A stretch of 64,000 bases of DNA. Source: Misgurnus anguillicaudatus. Its lineage: Eukaryota; Chordata; Actinopteri; Cypriniformes; Cobitidae. The stretch is taken from positions 1,031,001 through 1,095,000 of the forward strand of contig NC_073351.2 of NCBI RefSeq assembly GCF_027580225.2, read 5' to 3'. This document shows, one piece after another, positions 52,125 through 63,981 of the stretch. The first letter of the stretch is position 1. Each line of letters begins with the position of its first letter. The notes under the pieces were generated by a model, which saw nothing but the letters and a program-made list of their open reading frames with translations, had not been told where the DNA came from and did not search any database. Made by a program: the position numbers and the translations under genes.

Positions 52125-55100
52125 TTCATCTGACTTAATGGCTGATGATTTTGCTTCTTTCTTTGTGAAGAAAACTAACATTATCAGCAGTCCGTTTCTC
52201 TGCGCTGCCACCTCTTGCACATGCTCAAACTCCTAAAGCATGCTCGCTCCCCTCTTTCTCTCTTCTAGCGGAACCAGATGTTTCCACAATCTTTGTTTCT
52301 AAACACCTGACTACCTGCCCACTAATCTCATACCCCACCATCTCCTTCAGGTCATTACTCCATTGGTTATCCCTGCTCTCACCCATGTGCCCAATTCATC
52401 TCTTTCCACTAGTACATTACCCACAGCTTTTAAAGAGGCCCTGATAGCACCACTGCTGAAGAAACCCACAATTAATCCTGCAATATTAAAAAACTACAGA
52501 CCTGTATCTCTATGGAGCGAGATATGTTTCTTTATTACATGCGATAAATTAAATGATCTGAGAGAAATAAAACTATTTGAAAGAAAAAGTTATCACACTG
52601 ATAGCAAAGAAGCATTTCATGAGAAAAAAAGAATATTTGAGAGAAAAAGTTTTCATACCAATAGCAAAAAATTATAATATTTGAGACTAAAAAAAAGTTT
52701 TGAGAGAAAGTATTTTCTCATTGTAGAAGATAAAAAATATACATTTGAAATTTTTTTTAATTATTTCTGAGAAAAAAATCTCTCAAGTACATGTTTTTTG
52801 CTATTAGTGTGAAAACATTTTCTCTACAAAAAAAAGTGTTTCTATCAAAACGCTTTTCTTTGCTCTCGATGCAATTTCTTGCTCTCATGTCAGGATTTTG
52901 CTTTCTCTGTGAAAATTGTGTCATGGGCGGGGCCACGTTCCTATTGGCCAGTCGGGTAAGCATCGTTTTGTCTTGGGAATCGAACTGAATCATTACACCG
53001 TTGTTCGGTTCACCTAGATAGATGCCGCCCGTCTCTGCTTTTAGTTGAGCACGGACACTCTAATGTTTGAGTAAGATGATGACACACAACTCGATGGATA
53101 GCTGGCTGAGCAAGGTCACAGCACTGAAGATTAAACATTAAAAAATGAAATGGTACTCTTATTCATGAATGAATGTGTATTATATTACTAGCGTGCTAAT
53201 CGCTAATTAGCCATCATGCTAGGTAAACTTGCAAATGCCAAATTCATGTTTTGATTCACTCCTTAACTTAGTGAGTAGTTTCTACCTTTGCACTTGCTAG
53301 CCTCAAAGCACCTGAAGAGTAACTGCTTGTTCATCATATACAACCTCCTGTACAACTTTCAACCAACGTTAGTGTGCATGGAGGAAGTACAGAAAAATAA
53401 GGGACCTAGCTGCCGCAGCGCGGGGGGCCACACACGCCTACGGTGACCACAGTCCCGATGTCGTACGTGCCAGTGGTGGTATATCATAACTTAAATGTGT
53501 TTTTTGTTTTCATAAAAATATTAACATTGATACCATTATAATAAGATAGCTGCTATTGAAATCAGTGTGAACAGATGCACTCAGTCTCTCAATATCACAA
53601 CAAGTGGTCATATTGAATACACAGCTATGACAATAATAAATAGGGCAACAAAGTAATAATAATAATAATAATTTGTTACACTTATTTAGCGCTTTTCTGC
53701 AACACTCAAAGCGCTTTACATAAAGGGGGGATCTCCTCAACCACCACCACAAAAAATAAGCTTTGGAGGAACTTGTGAGATGTGAACCATATTTTTATTA
53801 ACTTATTAAATTAACAGATCCATAACTTAGTAATTAGGAAGGTTCTCTGTCAAGTTCAGCTGTCTCGAATTTTTCTTGCGCTCCTCTGATGTCATTCACT
53901 TGGACTTGATTTATTCAAAAACTCCCCAACTGCTTTGCAATCAGAAGCTTAAGCTTACCTGAAACTATAAGGAAAATAGACTATAGAGGCTTTCTGAAAT
54001 GAATGAAAGGACTAGAGATGACTATTGGAGCATGTCAGACCTACTTTTTTTATAAGTGTAATTCTTGTCACATTGTCACAATTTAACACATCATTGTGTT
54101 ATGCTTGGAACAACACTGGGTGTGTTAATTTTAACACATTGTTTTGTGTTAAACTATTCAACACATTATGTGTTATTTCGTATTGATTTTGAGTTTATGT
54201 AAATAAAACACTAGATGTGTTGTCCTTATAAGAAAGATATCTCAATTTAACACATTCGTTTTAAGAGTGTATGTAAAATACGGGACAAATCGCGTCCCAT
54301 ATTGATTTGATACGCGTCATTTTGCCCGTAAATACGGGACGATTTCGTGTTTCACGGGACGGGTGGCATTGCCCCCTTCCATGCACACGTTGGTTGAAAG
54401 TTGTACAGGAGGTTGTATATGATGAACAAGCAGTTACTCTTCAGGTGCTTATCTCTCCTTGCCTTCATTGCCAAGACTCTTGAGTGTGTGGTTTTAGACC
54501 AGCTCTCTTCCTTCACACAAAATAACCTCCTAGACAGCAACCAGTCTGGTTTCAAGAGCGGTCACTACACTGAAACTGCACTGCTCTCAGTCATGGAAGC
54601 TCTAAGGCAGACAAGGGCAACTAATCTGTACTGATCCTACTGGATTTATCTCCCACATCCTCCTTTCGACCCTCAAGGCTATGGTTGTCTCTGGCACAGC
54701 GCTACTATGGTTTAGGTCTTACCTCTCAGGGAGGTCATTTAGAGTATCCTGGAGAGGTGACGTCTCTGAACCCCAATGTCTCAATACCGGGGTACCTCAT
54801 AGCTCAGTGCTTAGACCACTGCTCTTTTCTATGACATTGGCATGACATTCCTGAGTTCTATCATTCGGAAACATGGCTTTTTCTACCTCTGCTATGCCAC
54901 TCTGGATGAAGGATTATCATCTCCAGCTGAACTTCACAAAGATAAAACTGTTTGTCATATCATCTGGCCCTAAGATTCATCACAATCAACCTATGCCTTT
55001 CAGGACAGCCAGAAACCTGGGTTTGGTCATTGATGGTCAGCTTAGTTTCACAGAGCATGTTGCCAGCACCGCCCGCTCTTGTAGATTAATCCTCTACAAC

Positions 55101-55215
55101 ATTAGTAAAATTAGACCTTTTCTATCTGAGCATGCTACACAAGTTCTAGTCCCAGGCTCTTGTCCTGTCCAGACTGGACTACTGCAGCCAGCACAACCAA
55201 ACTCACTGTAAAGTG
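52125..55215 (+). mobile_element. L2-type LINE with a 1.94-kb insertion
   Basis: The left part (52134-52511) encodes MADDFASFFVKKTNIISS and TAFKEALIAPLLKKPTINPA then ILKNYRPVS. The right part (54457-55210) resumes with AFIAKTLECVVLDQLSSF, LLDSNQSGFKSGHYTETALL, LQLNFTKIKLFVIS, RNLGLVIDGQLSF and STARSCRLILYNISKIRPFL. The palm region with YADD is deleted or unreadable between 54640 and 54880. Dead copy, truncated at both ends. Confidence 0.85.
52512..54449. mobile_element. composite insertion in the LINE with 7-bp target duplication
   Basis: TATCTCT occurs at 52505-52511 and again at 54450-54456, where the LINE coding sequence resumes. The inserted DNA holds (a) a block of GAGAGAAAAAGTTTT-type direct and inverted repeats (52550-52880) and (b) a pair of inverted arms, 53316-53400 and 54363-54450, starting AAGCACCTGAAGAGTAACTG. 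It also holds a TTAACACA-rich block (54080-54260). Non-coding. Confidence 0.78.
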
Positions 55216-56022
55216 GTACTAAACTTAATAGAAAAGCTAACTTACCCAAAGTAAGGTGAGCTGGCATGAACCAACCTGTGGGGTTTATGCAATGGAAAGA
55301 CTGCTGCCCCAGAAAGCCTCCTGCAGATGATCCACTGTAATTGCACAACTGTCTGCCAAACACAACAGTGCAGTTGGAGGGCATATGGACTACTTGTGGA
55401 CCATGTGAAATTGAGAATCACTATAATCAATCTCTATGGGAGAAAGAGTGTGACGACTAATGGTAAATCTAGTGAAGGTCACAGTGCATAAAATTATACA
55501 AAATAAACCAGAATAAGAGGAAACAACTGAAGAAATTAGAAAATATATGTATAAATTAGAAAAGTATTAAAAAAGATTATAAAACTTTAAAAAAATACAT
55601 AAATAAAAGGGGTTAACTGTACTGAGCCTTCACATGGCATCCCTCTTTTGACTAATTTTACAGTACCACACAGTTCTAATGAATTTATTTTTTATTGGAA
55701 TCTAAAGAATGGCTATGTACTACAGAAAACCACCAACAGTAGGCAAAACAATATGGGAAAGGAGAAATATGCAATTACTTGCTTAAATATGCCTGTAAAC
55801 GATTTCTTTTGTATATAATTGGACATGTAATCACTCATCTATTGTTCAAATATGTTTATTAGAATATGAAATGGTCAAAACATGTTACCGGCGCCAGTAT
55901 TCCTGGTTTAGGGGGAATACAAGAGAGAAATGGTCCTTTTAAGGACCTGACGGACGCCATTTTGAAAATGGGGCCTTTCTTGGAGTCAAACATTGGTAAA
56001 CTTTTAGTATGTTTTTAAGTAC
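55216..56022. other. intron sequence, mostly unrecognised
   Basis: 55855-56020 (GGTCAAAACATG, GGACGCCATTTTGAAAATGG, CATTGGTAAACTTTTAGTAT) is related in reverse to 48395-48480, probably an old MITE into which the 56032 element inserted. No gene. Confidence 0.5.
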
Positions 56023-56031
56023 ATCTGATAC

Positions 56032-56547
56032 AACCCTATATCACGAAATTACGTGCCTATATCCGGTATGGACCAACGTTAAAATGTCACGTTTTGCCGC
56101 GTTTGAGCGTGAGCATGTCACGCTTTTCTGTTTGTGTCACTGTCACGTATTGGTTACTCAACTTTTTTGTCCTATTTTCAAACCATTGTCGCTTCGGTTT
56201 AGGGTTAGATTTGGTGCTTGCGTTATATGCCACTTTAAGTATTTGTCACTTTAAGTATTGGTTTATAAAAAAAGATACAAGACTTATTCTTTTATATTTT
56301 CTAAACTTTAACCAATTGTCGCCTGACGTTGGGGTTAGAGTTGGGTAGGGATGTCATTTTATGTAAATCTAACCCTAAACCGAAGCGACAATGGTAAGAA
56401 ATTAGGACAAAAAAGTTGAGTAAAAAAATACGTGACAGTGACACAAACAGAAAAGCGTGACATGCTCACGCTCAAACGCGGCAAAACGTGACATTTTCAC
56501 GTTGGTCCATACGTGATATAGGCACGTAATTTCGTGATATTGGGTTG
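56032..56547. mobile_element. long-terminal-inverted-repeat element (MULE-like), 516 bp
   Basis: The left arm 56032-56215 and right arm 56366-56547 are reverse complements over about 180 bases (AACCC.ATATCACGAAATTA, CGTGCCTATATC, CACGCTTTTCTGTTTGTGTC, TCGCTTCGGTTTAGGGTTAG). The flanks TCTGATAC (56024-56031, 56548-56555) are identical 8-mers. Long arms with an 8-bp duplication suit Mutator-type elements. The centre is short and non-coding. Confidence 0.88.
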
Positions 56548-56589
56548 TCTGATACTACTGTAAACCACCAAGAAACCTTTTGTTAGAAT

Positions 56590-57640
56590 TTTTTAGGGTC
56601 AAACCATATTTGCAGCTGACTAAAAGAGTTGCAGTAATCTAAGCGAGAGGTTACAAATGCATGAACAGACATCTATAGAGTCTTAGGGGTGAGAAAGTGT
56701 TTAATTTGGAGAGAAGCCACAGTTGGTAAAAGCTAGACCCAATTTCTGAAGAGATGTGTTTGTCAAATTTTAAGTGCTGATGCTGACCAATAAAGATGCC
56801 AAGATTCGGCACTCTTGAAGAACTAAAACAGATAAACTCTCTAGGTTGATGCTTAAAGACTGAGTGTTCAGCCCAAATGAGAACCCTATTACCTCAGTCT
56901 TTCCTTCATTTAAGAAAAGGAAATTTTGTGCCAGCCACAATTTGACCTCTTCTTAGCATTTTAGAAGATATTAAATTGCTGCTGGATTATTTTTTCTGAT
57001 TGGTAAATAGATTTGGGTGTCGTCCGCATAGAAATGAAAGGATAGGCAATGTTTCCAGAAAATCAAGCCCAGGGGTAGCATATATAACAAAAATAGAGAA
57101 GGAGCTAAAATAGAGCCTTATGGAAGGCCACAAGACAGCGAGGCAGGGGAGGAGGAAAAGTTACCCAGTTTCACTATGAACTTTCTGTCAGTTAGATATG
57201 ACTCAAAACATTTTCTTTTAGACCTACCCAGGTCTCAAGGCTTGATAATTTAAGGGAGTGGTCTATAGTATTAAATACAGCTGATAAATCAAGAAGAATA
57301 AGAATCACAGAGTCTCCGCAATCAATAGAAAGATAAATATCATTTAAAACTCGCAAAAGGGCAGTCTCAGTACTGTGAGCAGATTTAAAGCCTGATTGAA
57401 AAATCGTATAAATACAATTTTTATTCAAAAAACGTTGAAGTTGATTTAACACAATTTTCTCCAAAATGTTTGACATGAAAGGCAAGACAGAGAAAGTTTT
57501 TTTTTTTGATAGAAGGGTCTAGTGAAGGCTTCTTGAGTAAACTTTAAGGTTGGCAGGAACTGAGCCAGTTTGCAGGCACTTGTTGATCAAAGACAGCAGG
57601 CCTGGACCAAGTGAGTGAAAATCTGTTTTAAAAATTTTAG
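56590..57640 (-). pseudogene. L2-type LINE reverse transcriptase, broken
   Basis: On the minus strand 57485-57192 is open and reads MSNILEKIVLNQLQRFLNKN, FQSGFKSAHSTETALLRVLN and VILILLDLSAVFNTIDHS, covering RT fingers and the first catalytic aspartate region. Downstream FIVKLGNFSSS (57185) is followed by FYADDTQIYLP at about 57035-57005, an intact YADD box. Later NFLFLNEGKTEVI and KFDKHI continue to about 56750. Several frameshifts and a stop in the PQGS region make it inactive. Confidence 0.85.
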
Positions 57641-58243
57641 GTGAACCTTATGAAAAATAACTTTATTCAAGTGTGCTATAAGTATACTTCTTTTAAACTA
57701 AAAAAAAAAGAAAGTATATTTTCAGTTTACTTTTTATGTACTTCTCTAAAATGTACTTTAGGTACTTCTCAGAAATATACTTAAATTGTTACTAAAGTAT
57801 ACTTGACCTATACTAACAGAAATGTCTAAGTATATTTGGCCTATACTTGTTTACTGACATACTTAAAAGTATAAAGTAAAAATGCAACAACGAAAGCTAC
57901 ATTAAGAAAGCTGCAAAATAGCAATATGAATAGCCCTGGTGAAAAATAAATATACTTTATTGTGGTTTAAGTATAATTAACTTTGCAATAGTAAAATACA
58001 AATATACTTAGAAAGAAATGTACCATCTTTAAATATATTGAAAGTATGCTTACAACAAATTTGCTACAATTTGCTTTTTAACATACTTCAAAATAATTAT
58101 AATTTAGTATATTTTCTAAAGTAAAAATATATGCTATAATTTTTGAAGTATACTAATTTAAAACTTATATAATAAGTATAAATATATTTTGAGAGTACAA
58201 TTAAAAGGTATATGTCAAGTATACAAGTATTGTGCTTCAAGTG

Positions 58244-58326
<83 letters not shown>

Positions 58327-58329
<3 letters not shown>

Positions 58330-58647
58330 CACGACAGGGTTGGAGAGACAGGACGCAAACGCAGAGTTCGAACCAATAAATAACATTTAATAATAAAACT
58401 GGAAACAAAACACGAGGAGTAAAATAACAGGCATGTAAGTAACACACGAACATCCAACGTGAACAGGAACAGACATGGAAGTAATGACAATGACAATCTA
58501 CCGGCAACCGGTGTGACAGAAACAAGGCATATAAATACAAAGACAATTAAACATAAGACAGGTGTGGTGTATTGGCTTAATGAGTCAATGAGAGTCCAGG
58601 TGAGACGGATCAGTGCAATACACAAAACATGACACGGACTAGCCGTG

Positions 58648-58650
<3 letters not shown>
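58327..58650 (-). mobile_element. short solo LTR (about 324 bp) in TA repeat
   Basis: Edges TGTCACGACAGGG and AGCCGTGACA give a TG...CA unit with inverted TGTCACG ends. The minus-strand reading has CTGTCTCTCCAACCCTGTCG near its 3' end, as in many fish LTRs; orientation is tentative. It lies between two TA tracts. Confidence 0.7.
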
Positions 58651-58738
<88 letters not shown>

Positions 58739-58741
<3 letters not shown>

Positions 58742-58954
58742 GGCTGTCAAAATAAACGCGTTCATTTTAACGGCACTAATTTTATTAACGCGCGATATAG
58801 CATATATATTATCCAAATCCATGCAGATTAGACCATTAAAATCTTAAAAAGTGTTACATTTATAAAAATGTGCGATTAATTTGCGATTAATCGCGAGTTA
58901 ACTCATGAAATCATGCGATTAACTGCGATTAAATATTTTAATCTATTGACAGCC

Positions 58955-58957
<3 letters not shown>
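58739..58957. mobile_element. hAT-type MITE (219 bp) in TA repeat
   Basis: TAGGGCTGTCAA at the left and TTGACAGCCCTA at the right. ATATATAT on each side is compatible with an 8-bp duplication but uninformative in TA repeat. The body is rich in GCGATTAA, as in widespread vertebrate hAT MITEs. Confidence 0.88.
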
Positions 58958-59045
<88 letters not shown>

Positions 59046-59214
59046 CACTTAAAGCACAATACAATGTTCCTGTGTAAATATAAATTTTTATACTTGACAT
59101 ATAGCTTTTAATTGTACTCTCAATTTGAAGCTAAATCTTTTGTATGCTATCAGTGAGCCAATAAAACAAAATAACAAATAAAAAATATATAGAATTATAT
59201 AATTGTTATATTAT

Positions 59215-59585
59215 ATAAGTTGGGACACTTTTTTACAATTTACAAATCTCTTAAACTTATATTTTATTTACAATAGAATATAGATAACATATCAAATGTA
59301 GAAAGTGAGACATTTATGCCAAATATGGGCTCATTTTGAATTTCATGAGAGCTACATATTCCAAAAAAGTTTGCACATATAGCAATAAGAGGCCGGAAAA
59401 GTTAAATTTACATGTAAGGAACAACAAAAGGACCAATTTGCAACTAATTAGGTCAATTGGCAACATGACTGGGTATTAAAAGAGCCTCTCAGAGTGGCAG
59501 TGTCTGTCAGAAGTCAAGATGGGCAGAGAATAACCAATTCCCCCAATGCTGCAGTGGAAAAAAGTTTTCTGAGTTTCTCAGATAA
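59215..59585 (+). mobile_element. mariner/Tc1-type element, left fragment
   Basis: AGTTGGGACACTTTTTTACA, AATAGAATATAGATAACATA, CAATAAGAGGCCGGAAAAGT and AGCCTCTCAGAGTGGCAGTG match the leader of a common fish mariner-like element. The transposase start (AAGTCAAGATGGGCAGAG, about 59515) is present, but the copy breaks at 59585. Confidence 0.75.
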
Positions 59586-60119
59586 AAATTGGGTAACACT
59601 TTCTATGAAGCCCATGCTTATAATGAATTATAACCCCCTTCATAATAATTTATAGGCAGTTATTACTATTCTTTACATATATTTGTAAAGACACAGCATC
59701 ACCAATATCCCATAAAAAACAAATTTGTTAAAAGTGATGCATTTGCATTTCAATGTGCATGCTCATAATCCACTATACACTGATTTATAACTACTCAGTC
59801 GTTTACTTCCATGGGGGTATTTATAAAAATGCAGCCTGCACTGCTATAATGTCATTATATAGTTATATTTCTTACTTAATCATGCAGATTCACTTGTACA
59901 GTATTTCAAATAACATGATTAATATTGTTATAACCATGTTATAAGTTACTTATTATAAGTCATAATACAGTTCTATAATGCATTATTGATGGCTTTAACT
60001 AGAGTAAACTCAAATGTTATTTATTATCCATTTTCAATTGTTTATCTGCAAATTTAAAAATAATGCCTACAGTATAATAAAGTAATGAAAAAAATAATAA
60101 TTTACAAACAGATGCTATG
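59586..60119. repeat. repeat beginning GGGTAACACTTTCTATGAAG
   Basis: GGGTAACACTTT is a frequent fish MITE end. The following AT-rich sequence has no ORF of note and the right terminus is not identified. Confidence 0.5.
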
Positions 60120-61387
60120 TACATGCTATTATCTTTCTGGTTCTCGAATCTGATTGGCTAAGAGCCATACGATATTGTACTGATAACGGCACAGTTACCG
60201 CTTCACCTTTTGTATCATTCTGCCACCTAGTGAATGGAGGTCCTAAACAGGCTCATCTCTGAATGGAAAAACACAGACGCCCTGTTTTTAAACACTCTCC
60301 GTGTGTCTCATTAGTTTACTAGCTCATAAATGAGTCTGTGAATCCCCAATCGGAAGTAATTATTCCGTCAAAGATCAGCGCTCTTGGATGTTACGTTAAA
60401 GTTATTGGGAGTAATGTCTTGTCACATCGTGTGGACGATTAACACTTGGAAAGAGGAATATAAACACTTGTTTTTTTCTGGAGCTATATCTCTTATCAGA
60501 ACGTGAAAACACCGTGGAACTGCAGGTAAGCACCGCAGCTTTTAAATGTGGACATTGATCATTTACTTTATCGTGATGTGACTATTAAAACATGTTATGA
60601 GATATCGCCACTGATATATTTATAAGCAGCATGCAAAACCATCTCTCTGACACTTATAAAAAAAACTTTTTATATAGTACTGACAAGAACAAAGTTTAAT
60701 AATAATAATCAAGTGTTCGTATCGCGTTAAGAATAAATGAGAAAGCAATAGTAACGTTATACAAGTATAGTTTTATTAACTTTTACCTCGCGCCAAAACA
60801 ATAACAACACAAAAGACACTAAATATGAATAAAACAACAAGTAATAGTTTGATCATGACACCAAATACTGCTGATTTGATCTCATTTTGACGATCATAAA
60901 CAAACAAGGCCAGCATGAGAGCCAGGGAATCCCTGTCAGAGGTGTAGCCCAGAGAGGGCGGTGGTCAGCGGGGCGAGTGAACACTGATGTCCGCTCATGC
61001 TTTGGTTCTCATTCGTACCGAATCTCACTAAGCAAACGTTCAAACAGGCGCTATCTTTACTAATCGACTGCAGATTTAAATATAGTACATATACATTCTC
61101 GACTGAACTAATCTTAAAACTACACTTTGTGACCAAGAAACGGTAACATAAAGAAACTGCTTTTCCGTCCATTGAGTTGTTATGAGATTCAAAGCAGCCG
61201 AAAGTGTTACCTGTCATTCTGGCCGCCCTCAAATCCGTGATGGAAGTAGTAGTTCTCAAACAAAGAGTCTTTTAAAATAACTCCGTTGTTGTTTTCTAGT
61301 TTTCGTTTTTCAAACGTGTGCCGTCGAACTGTTGTATAAAAGCAATATCGCTCTCGGAGTCCTGTGATATAGCTCTATATCATCACG
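60120..61387. repeat. repeat element with GATTGGCTAAGAGCCATACG and GATATAGCTCTATATCATCA ends
   Basis: The two ends resemble termini of one large non-autonomous fish element. A minus ORF at 60936-61259 has no known domain. I cannot verify a target duplication. Confidence 0.4.
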
Positions 61388-61700
61388 GCTGTGATTAGGC
61401 CAGAGGCGACAATTGTTTAAAGTTTAGAAAATATAAAAGAATAAATCAGAAAAAATAGTATAAACCAATAGTTAAAGTGACATACTAACGCAAACACCAA
61501 ATCTAACCCTAAACCGAAGCGAAAATGGTTTGAAAATAGGAAAAAGCAGTTGAGTAACCAATCCGTGAGAATGCCACGGAAAGAGACAGTCCGTAGCAGG
61601 GCCACGGAAAAATGCGGAGATCCGTGAGAATGCCATGGAAAAATGAGCACAAAATTCCGTGACTATCCCATGGAACTTTGTGAGATCATGTTGCAACATA
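61388..61700. mobile_element. fragment related to the 56032 element
   Basis: 61405-61565 matches the reverse complement of about 56150-56310 (GTTTAGAAAATATAAAAGAA, CACCAAATCTAACCCTAAAC, CGAAGCG). From 61566 it diverges into CCGTGAGAATGCCACGGAA-type self-complementary repeats. Confidence 0.75.
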
Positions 61701-62038
61701 TATTAATATGTTATTAATATACATATATACATATATATATACAGTCTTGTTCAAAATAATACCAGTACAATGTGACTAACCAGAATAATCAAGGTTTTTA
61801 GTATATTTTTTATTGCTACGTGGCAAACAAGCCACCAGTAGGCTCAGCAGATTCTCAGAAAACAAACAAGACCCAGCATTCACGATATGCACGCTCTCAA
61901 GGCTGCGCAATTGGGCAACCAGTTGAAAGGGGTGTGTTCAAAAAAATAGCAGTGTCTACCTTTGACTGTACAAACTCAAAACTATTTTGTACAAACATTT
62001 TTTTTTTCTGGGATTTAGCAATCCTGTGAATCACTAAA

Positions 62039-62736
62039 CTAATATTTAGTTGTATGACCACAGTTTTTTAAAACTGCTTGACATCTGTGTGGCATGGAGT
62101 CAACCAACTTGTGGCACCTCTCAGCTGTTATTCCACTCCATGATTCTTTAACAACATTCCACAATTCATTCACATTTCTTGGTTTTGCTTCAGAAACAGC
62201 ATTTTTTATATCACCCCACAAGTTCTCAATTGGATTAAGGTCTGGAGATTGGGCTGGCCACTCCATAACATTAATTTTGTTGGTTTGGAACCAAGAATTT
62301 GCCCGTTTACTAGTGTGTTTTGGGTCATTGTCTTGTTGAAACAACCATTTCAAGGGCATGTCCTCTTTAGCATAGGGCAACATGACCTATTCAAGTATTT
62401 TAACATATGCAAACTGATCCATGATCCCTGGTATGCGATAAATAGGCCCAACACCATAGTAGGAGAAACATGCCCATATCATGATGCTTGCACCTCCATG
62501 CTTCACTGTCTTCACTGTGTACTGTGCCTTGAATTCAGAGTTTGGGGGTCGTCTCACAAACTGCCTGTGGCCCTTGGACCCAAAAAGAACAATTTTACTC
62601 TCATCAGTCCACAAAATGTTCTTCATTTTAGCTGAACAGCCTATAATTTTTGCACCTCTTTATAGGTTTTCCCCTCTCCAATCAACTTTTTAATCAAAGT
62701 ACGCTGTTCTTCTGAACAATGTCTTGAACGACCCAT
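62039..62736 (-). pseudogene. Tc1 transposase, internally deleted and with a stop codon
   Basis: The start ATG (62736) gives MGRSRHCSEEQRTLIKKLIG then EGKTYKEVQKL, the first helix-turn-helix region. About 100 residues (the second DNA-binding helix bundle and first part of the catalytic domain) are deleted. The frame resumes NILWTDESKIVLF, with the first catalytic aspartate (WTDES). A TAG at 62384-62386 interrupts before VMLPYAKEDMPLKWLFQQDN then DPKHTSK (second aspartate) and QSPDLNPIENLWGDIK (catalytic glutamate). It ends at 62039. DD34E residues are present but the protein is dead. Confidence 0.93.
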
Positions 62737-62977
62737 TTTCCTCAGCTTTCAAATGCATGTTCAACAAGTATTGGCTTCATCCTTAAATAGGGGCCACCTG
62801 ATTCACACCTGTTTCTTCACAAAATTGATGACCTCCGTCATTGAATGCCACACTGCTATTTTTTTGAACACACCCCTCTCAACTAATTTGACTACTTGCC
62901 CAATTGCACAGCCTTAAGAGCGTGCACATCATGAATGCCGGGTCTCATTTGTTTTCTGAGAATCTACTGAACCTACT

Positions 62978-63981
62978 GGGGCCTATACCATGAAGGTAGC
63001 TGAACAAACTCGGGGTTACAGGATTGGTTTTGACTTGACAAAACCAAACCTATGCAATCAGGCTTTATTGGTCCCATGAAGCGGCTTATCAACTTTCTCT
63101 GTCAACTCAGGCTTTGATCTTTAGGCTATGATTACTCCACCCGCGCGTGCACATAAAAGAGTGACGTCGGCACCGAACAACCAATCGGATTAGAAAATAG
63201 AGAGAGCACGTACGAGCAGTGTATTTTTTAGCGGAGGAGCATGAGCTAATTATACAAAATTATGAAGATTATAAAAATTTATTTCAAGAGTGAAATAATA
63301 CTGCCTCTGCTCTTTTTAATGTAACATGTACATTAACATGTACTTCATTGTATAATTTATTTAGGTACCCAAAGTGAAACATGCTTTTTAAAGTTAATTT
63401 ACATTGTTAAATTTGTTAATAATCTTACAGGGAATTTTATAAAAGCCCTCTTTTAAAGACATGGTTAGGAAATGTCCGTGGAACATTAAAGCTGTTAATG
63501 TAGGCTTTCTTACAGTGCGAGGACCACCTTGCGCATGGCTCGACAAACCGTGTTTTCCCCACCGACCGCACACAAGCTTTGGATGTTTAAGATTAAGACC
63601 CTCACCCTCCTTTTCTTTTTTTTCTTCTTTTTTTTAAATGTGGTATCAACACGGAAATATTGATTGTTGAATATGCCTTAATGTTTGTATTTTAATATGT
63701 TCAATTAAAAAAATACAAATAAATAAAATTTGACGCTAGTAGTTACGTCACCTATATATTTCTTTGCTAGCAGCTGATTGGTCAAACTGCAGTCTCAGAT
63801 CTCAAATTCCAGAACATAACCTGCCCCGGGGCAGGTTAGCCGTGCAGCTTAAGATACCATGGCGACGAACACCGATTAAAGCCGCGCTACTTTCATGGTA
63901 CCTAAAACCCAGGGTTGGCGCAAACTAATCTTAAACTTACCTGGCTATCCACTTAAACCGGCTTCATGGTATAGGCCCCAG
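62978..63981. mobile_element. non-autonomous element inserted in the Tc1 right repeat (about 1.0 kb)
   Basis: Ends CTGGGGCCTATACCATGAAG and CTTCATGGTATAGGCCCCAG are perfect inverted repeats over 20 bases. The Tc1 repeat continues across it (ACCTACT before, GGTAACTTGTTTGCC after), matching the left-repeat complement. The target duplication is unclear (CTG on the left against CAG on the right). AT-rich, non-coding. Confidence 0.9.

Larger units (their letters stand above)
57655..59135. repeat. foldback repeat with TA microsatellite core
   Basis: 58185-58245 (TTTTGAGAGTACAATTAAAA, GTATATGTCAAGTATA, TTGTGCTTCAAGTGC) is the reverse complement of 59044-59130. Upstream 57680-58140 is dense in AAGTATACTT words. 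The centre consists of TA tracts at 58246-58325, 58651-58738 and 58958-59043. Confidence 0.85.

Noticed and set aside
58189..58850. Long open frames of alternating Ile-Tyr on both strands
   Set aside because: They are translations of the TA microsatellite, with no coding meaning.
60936..61259. 107-codon minus frame as a host gene
   Set aside because: It lies within a repeat-like block and shows no domain or splice pattern.
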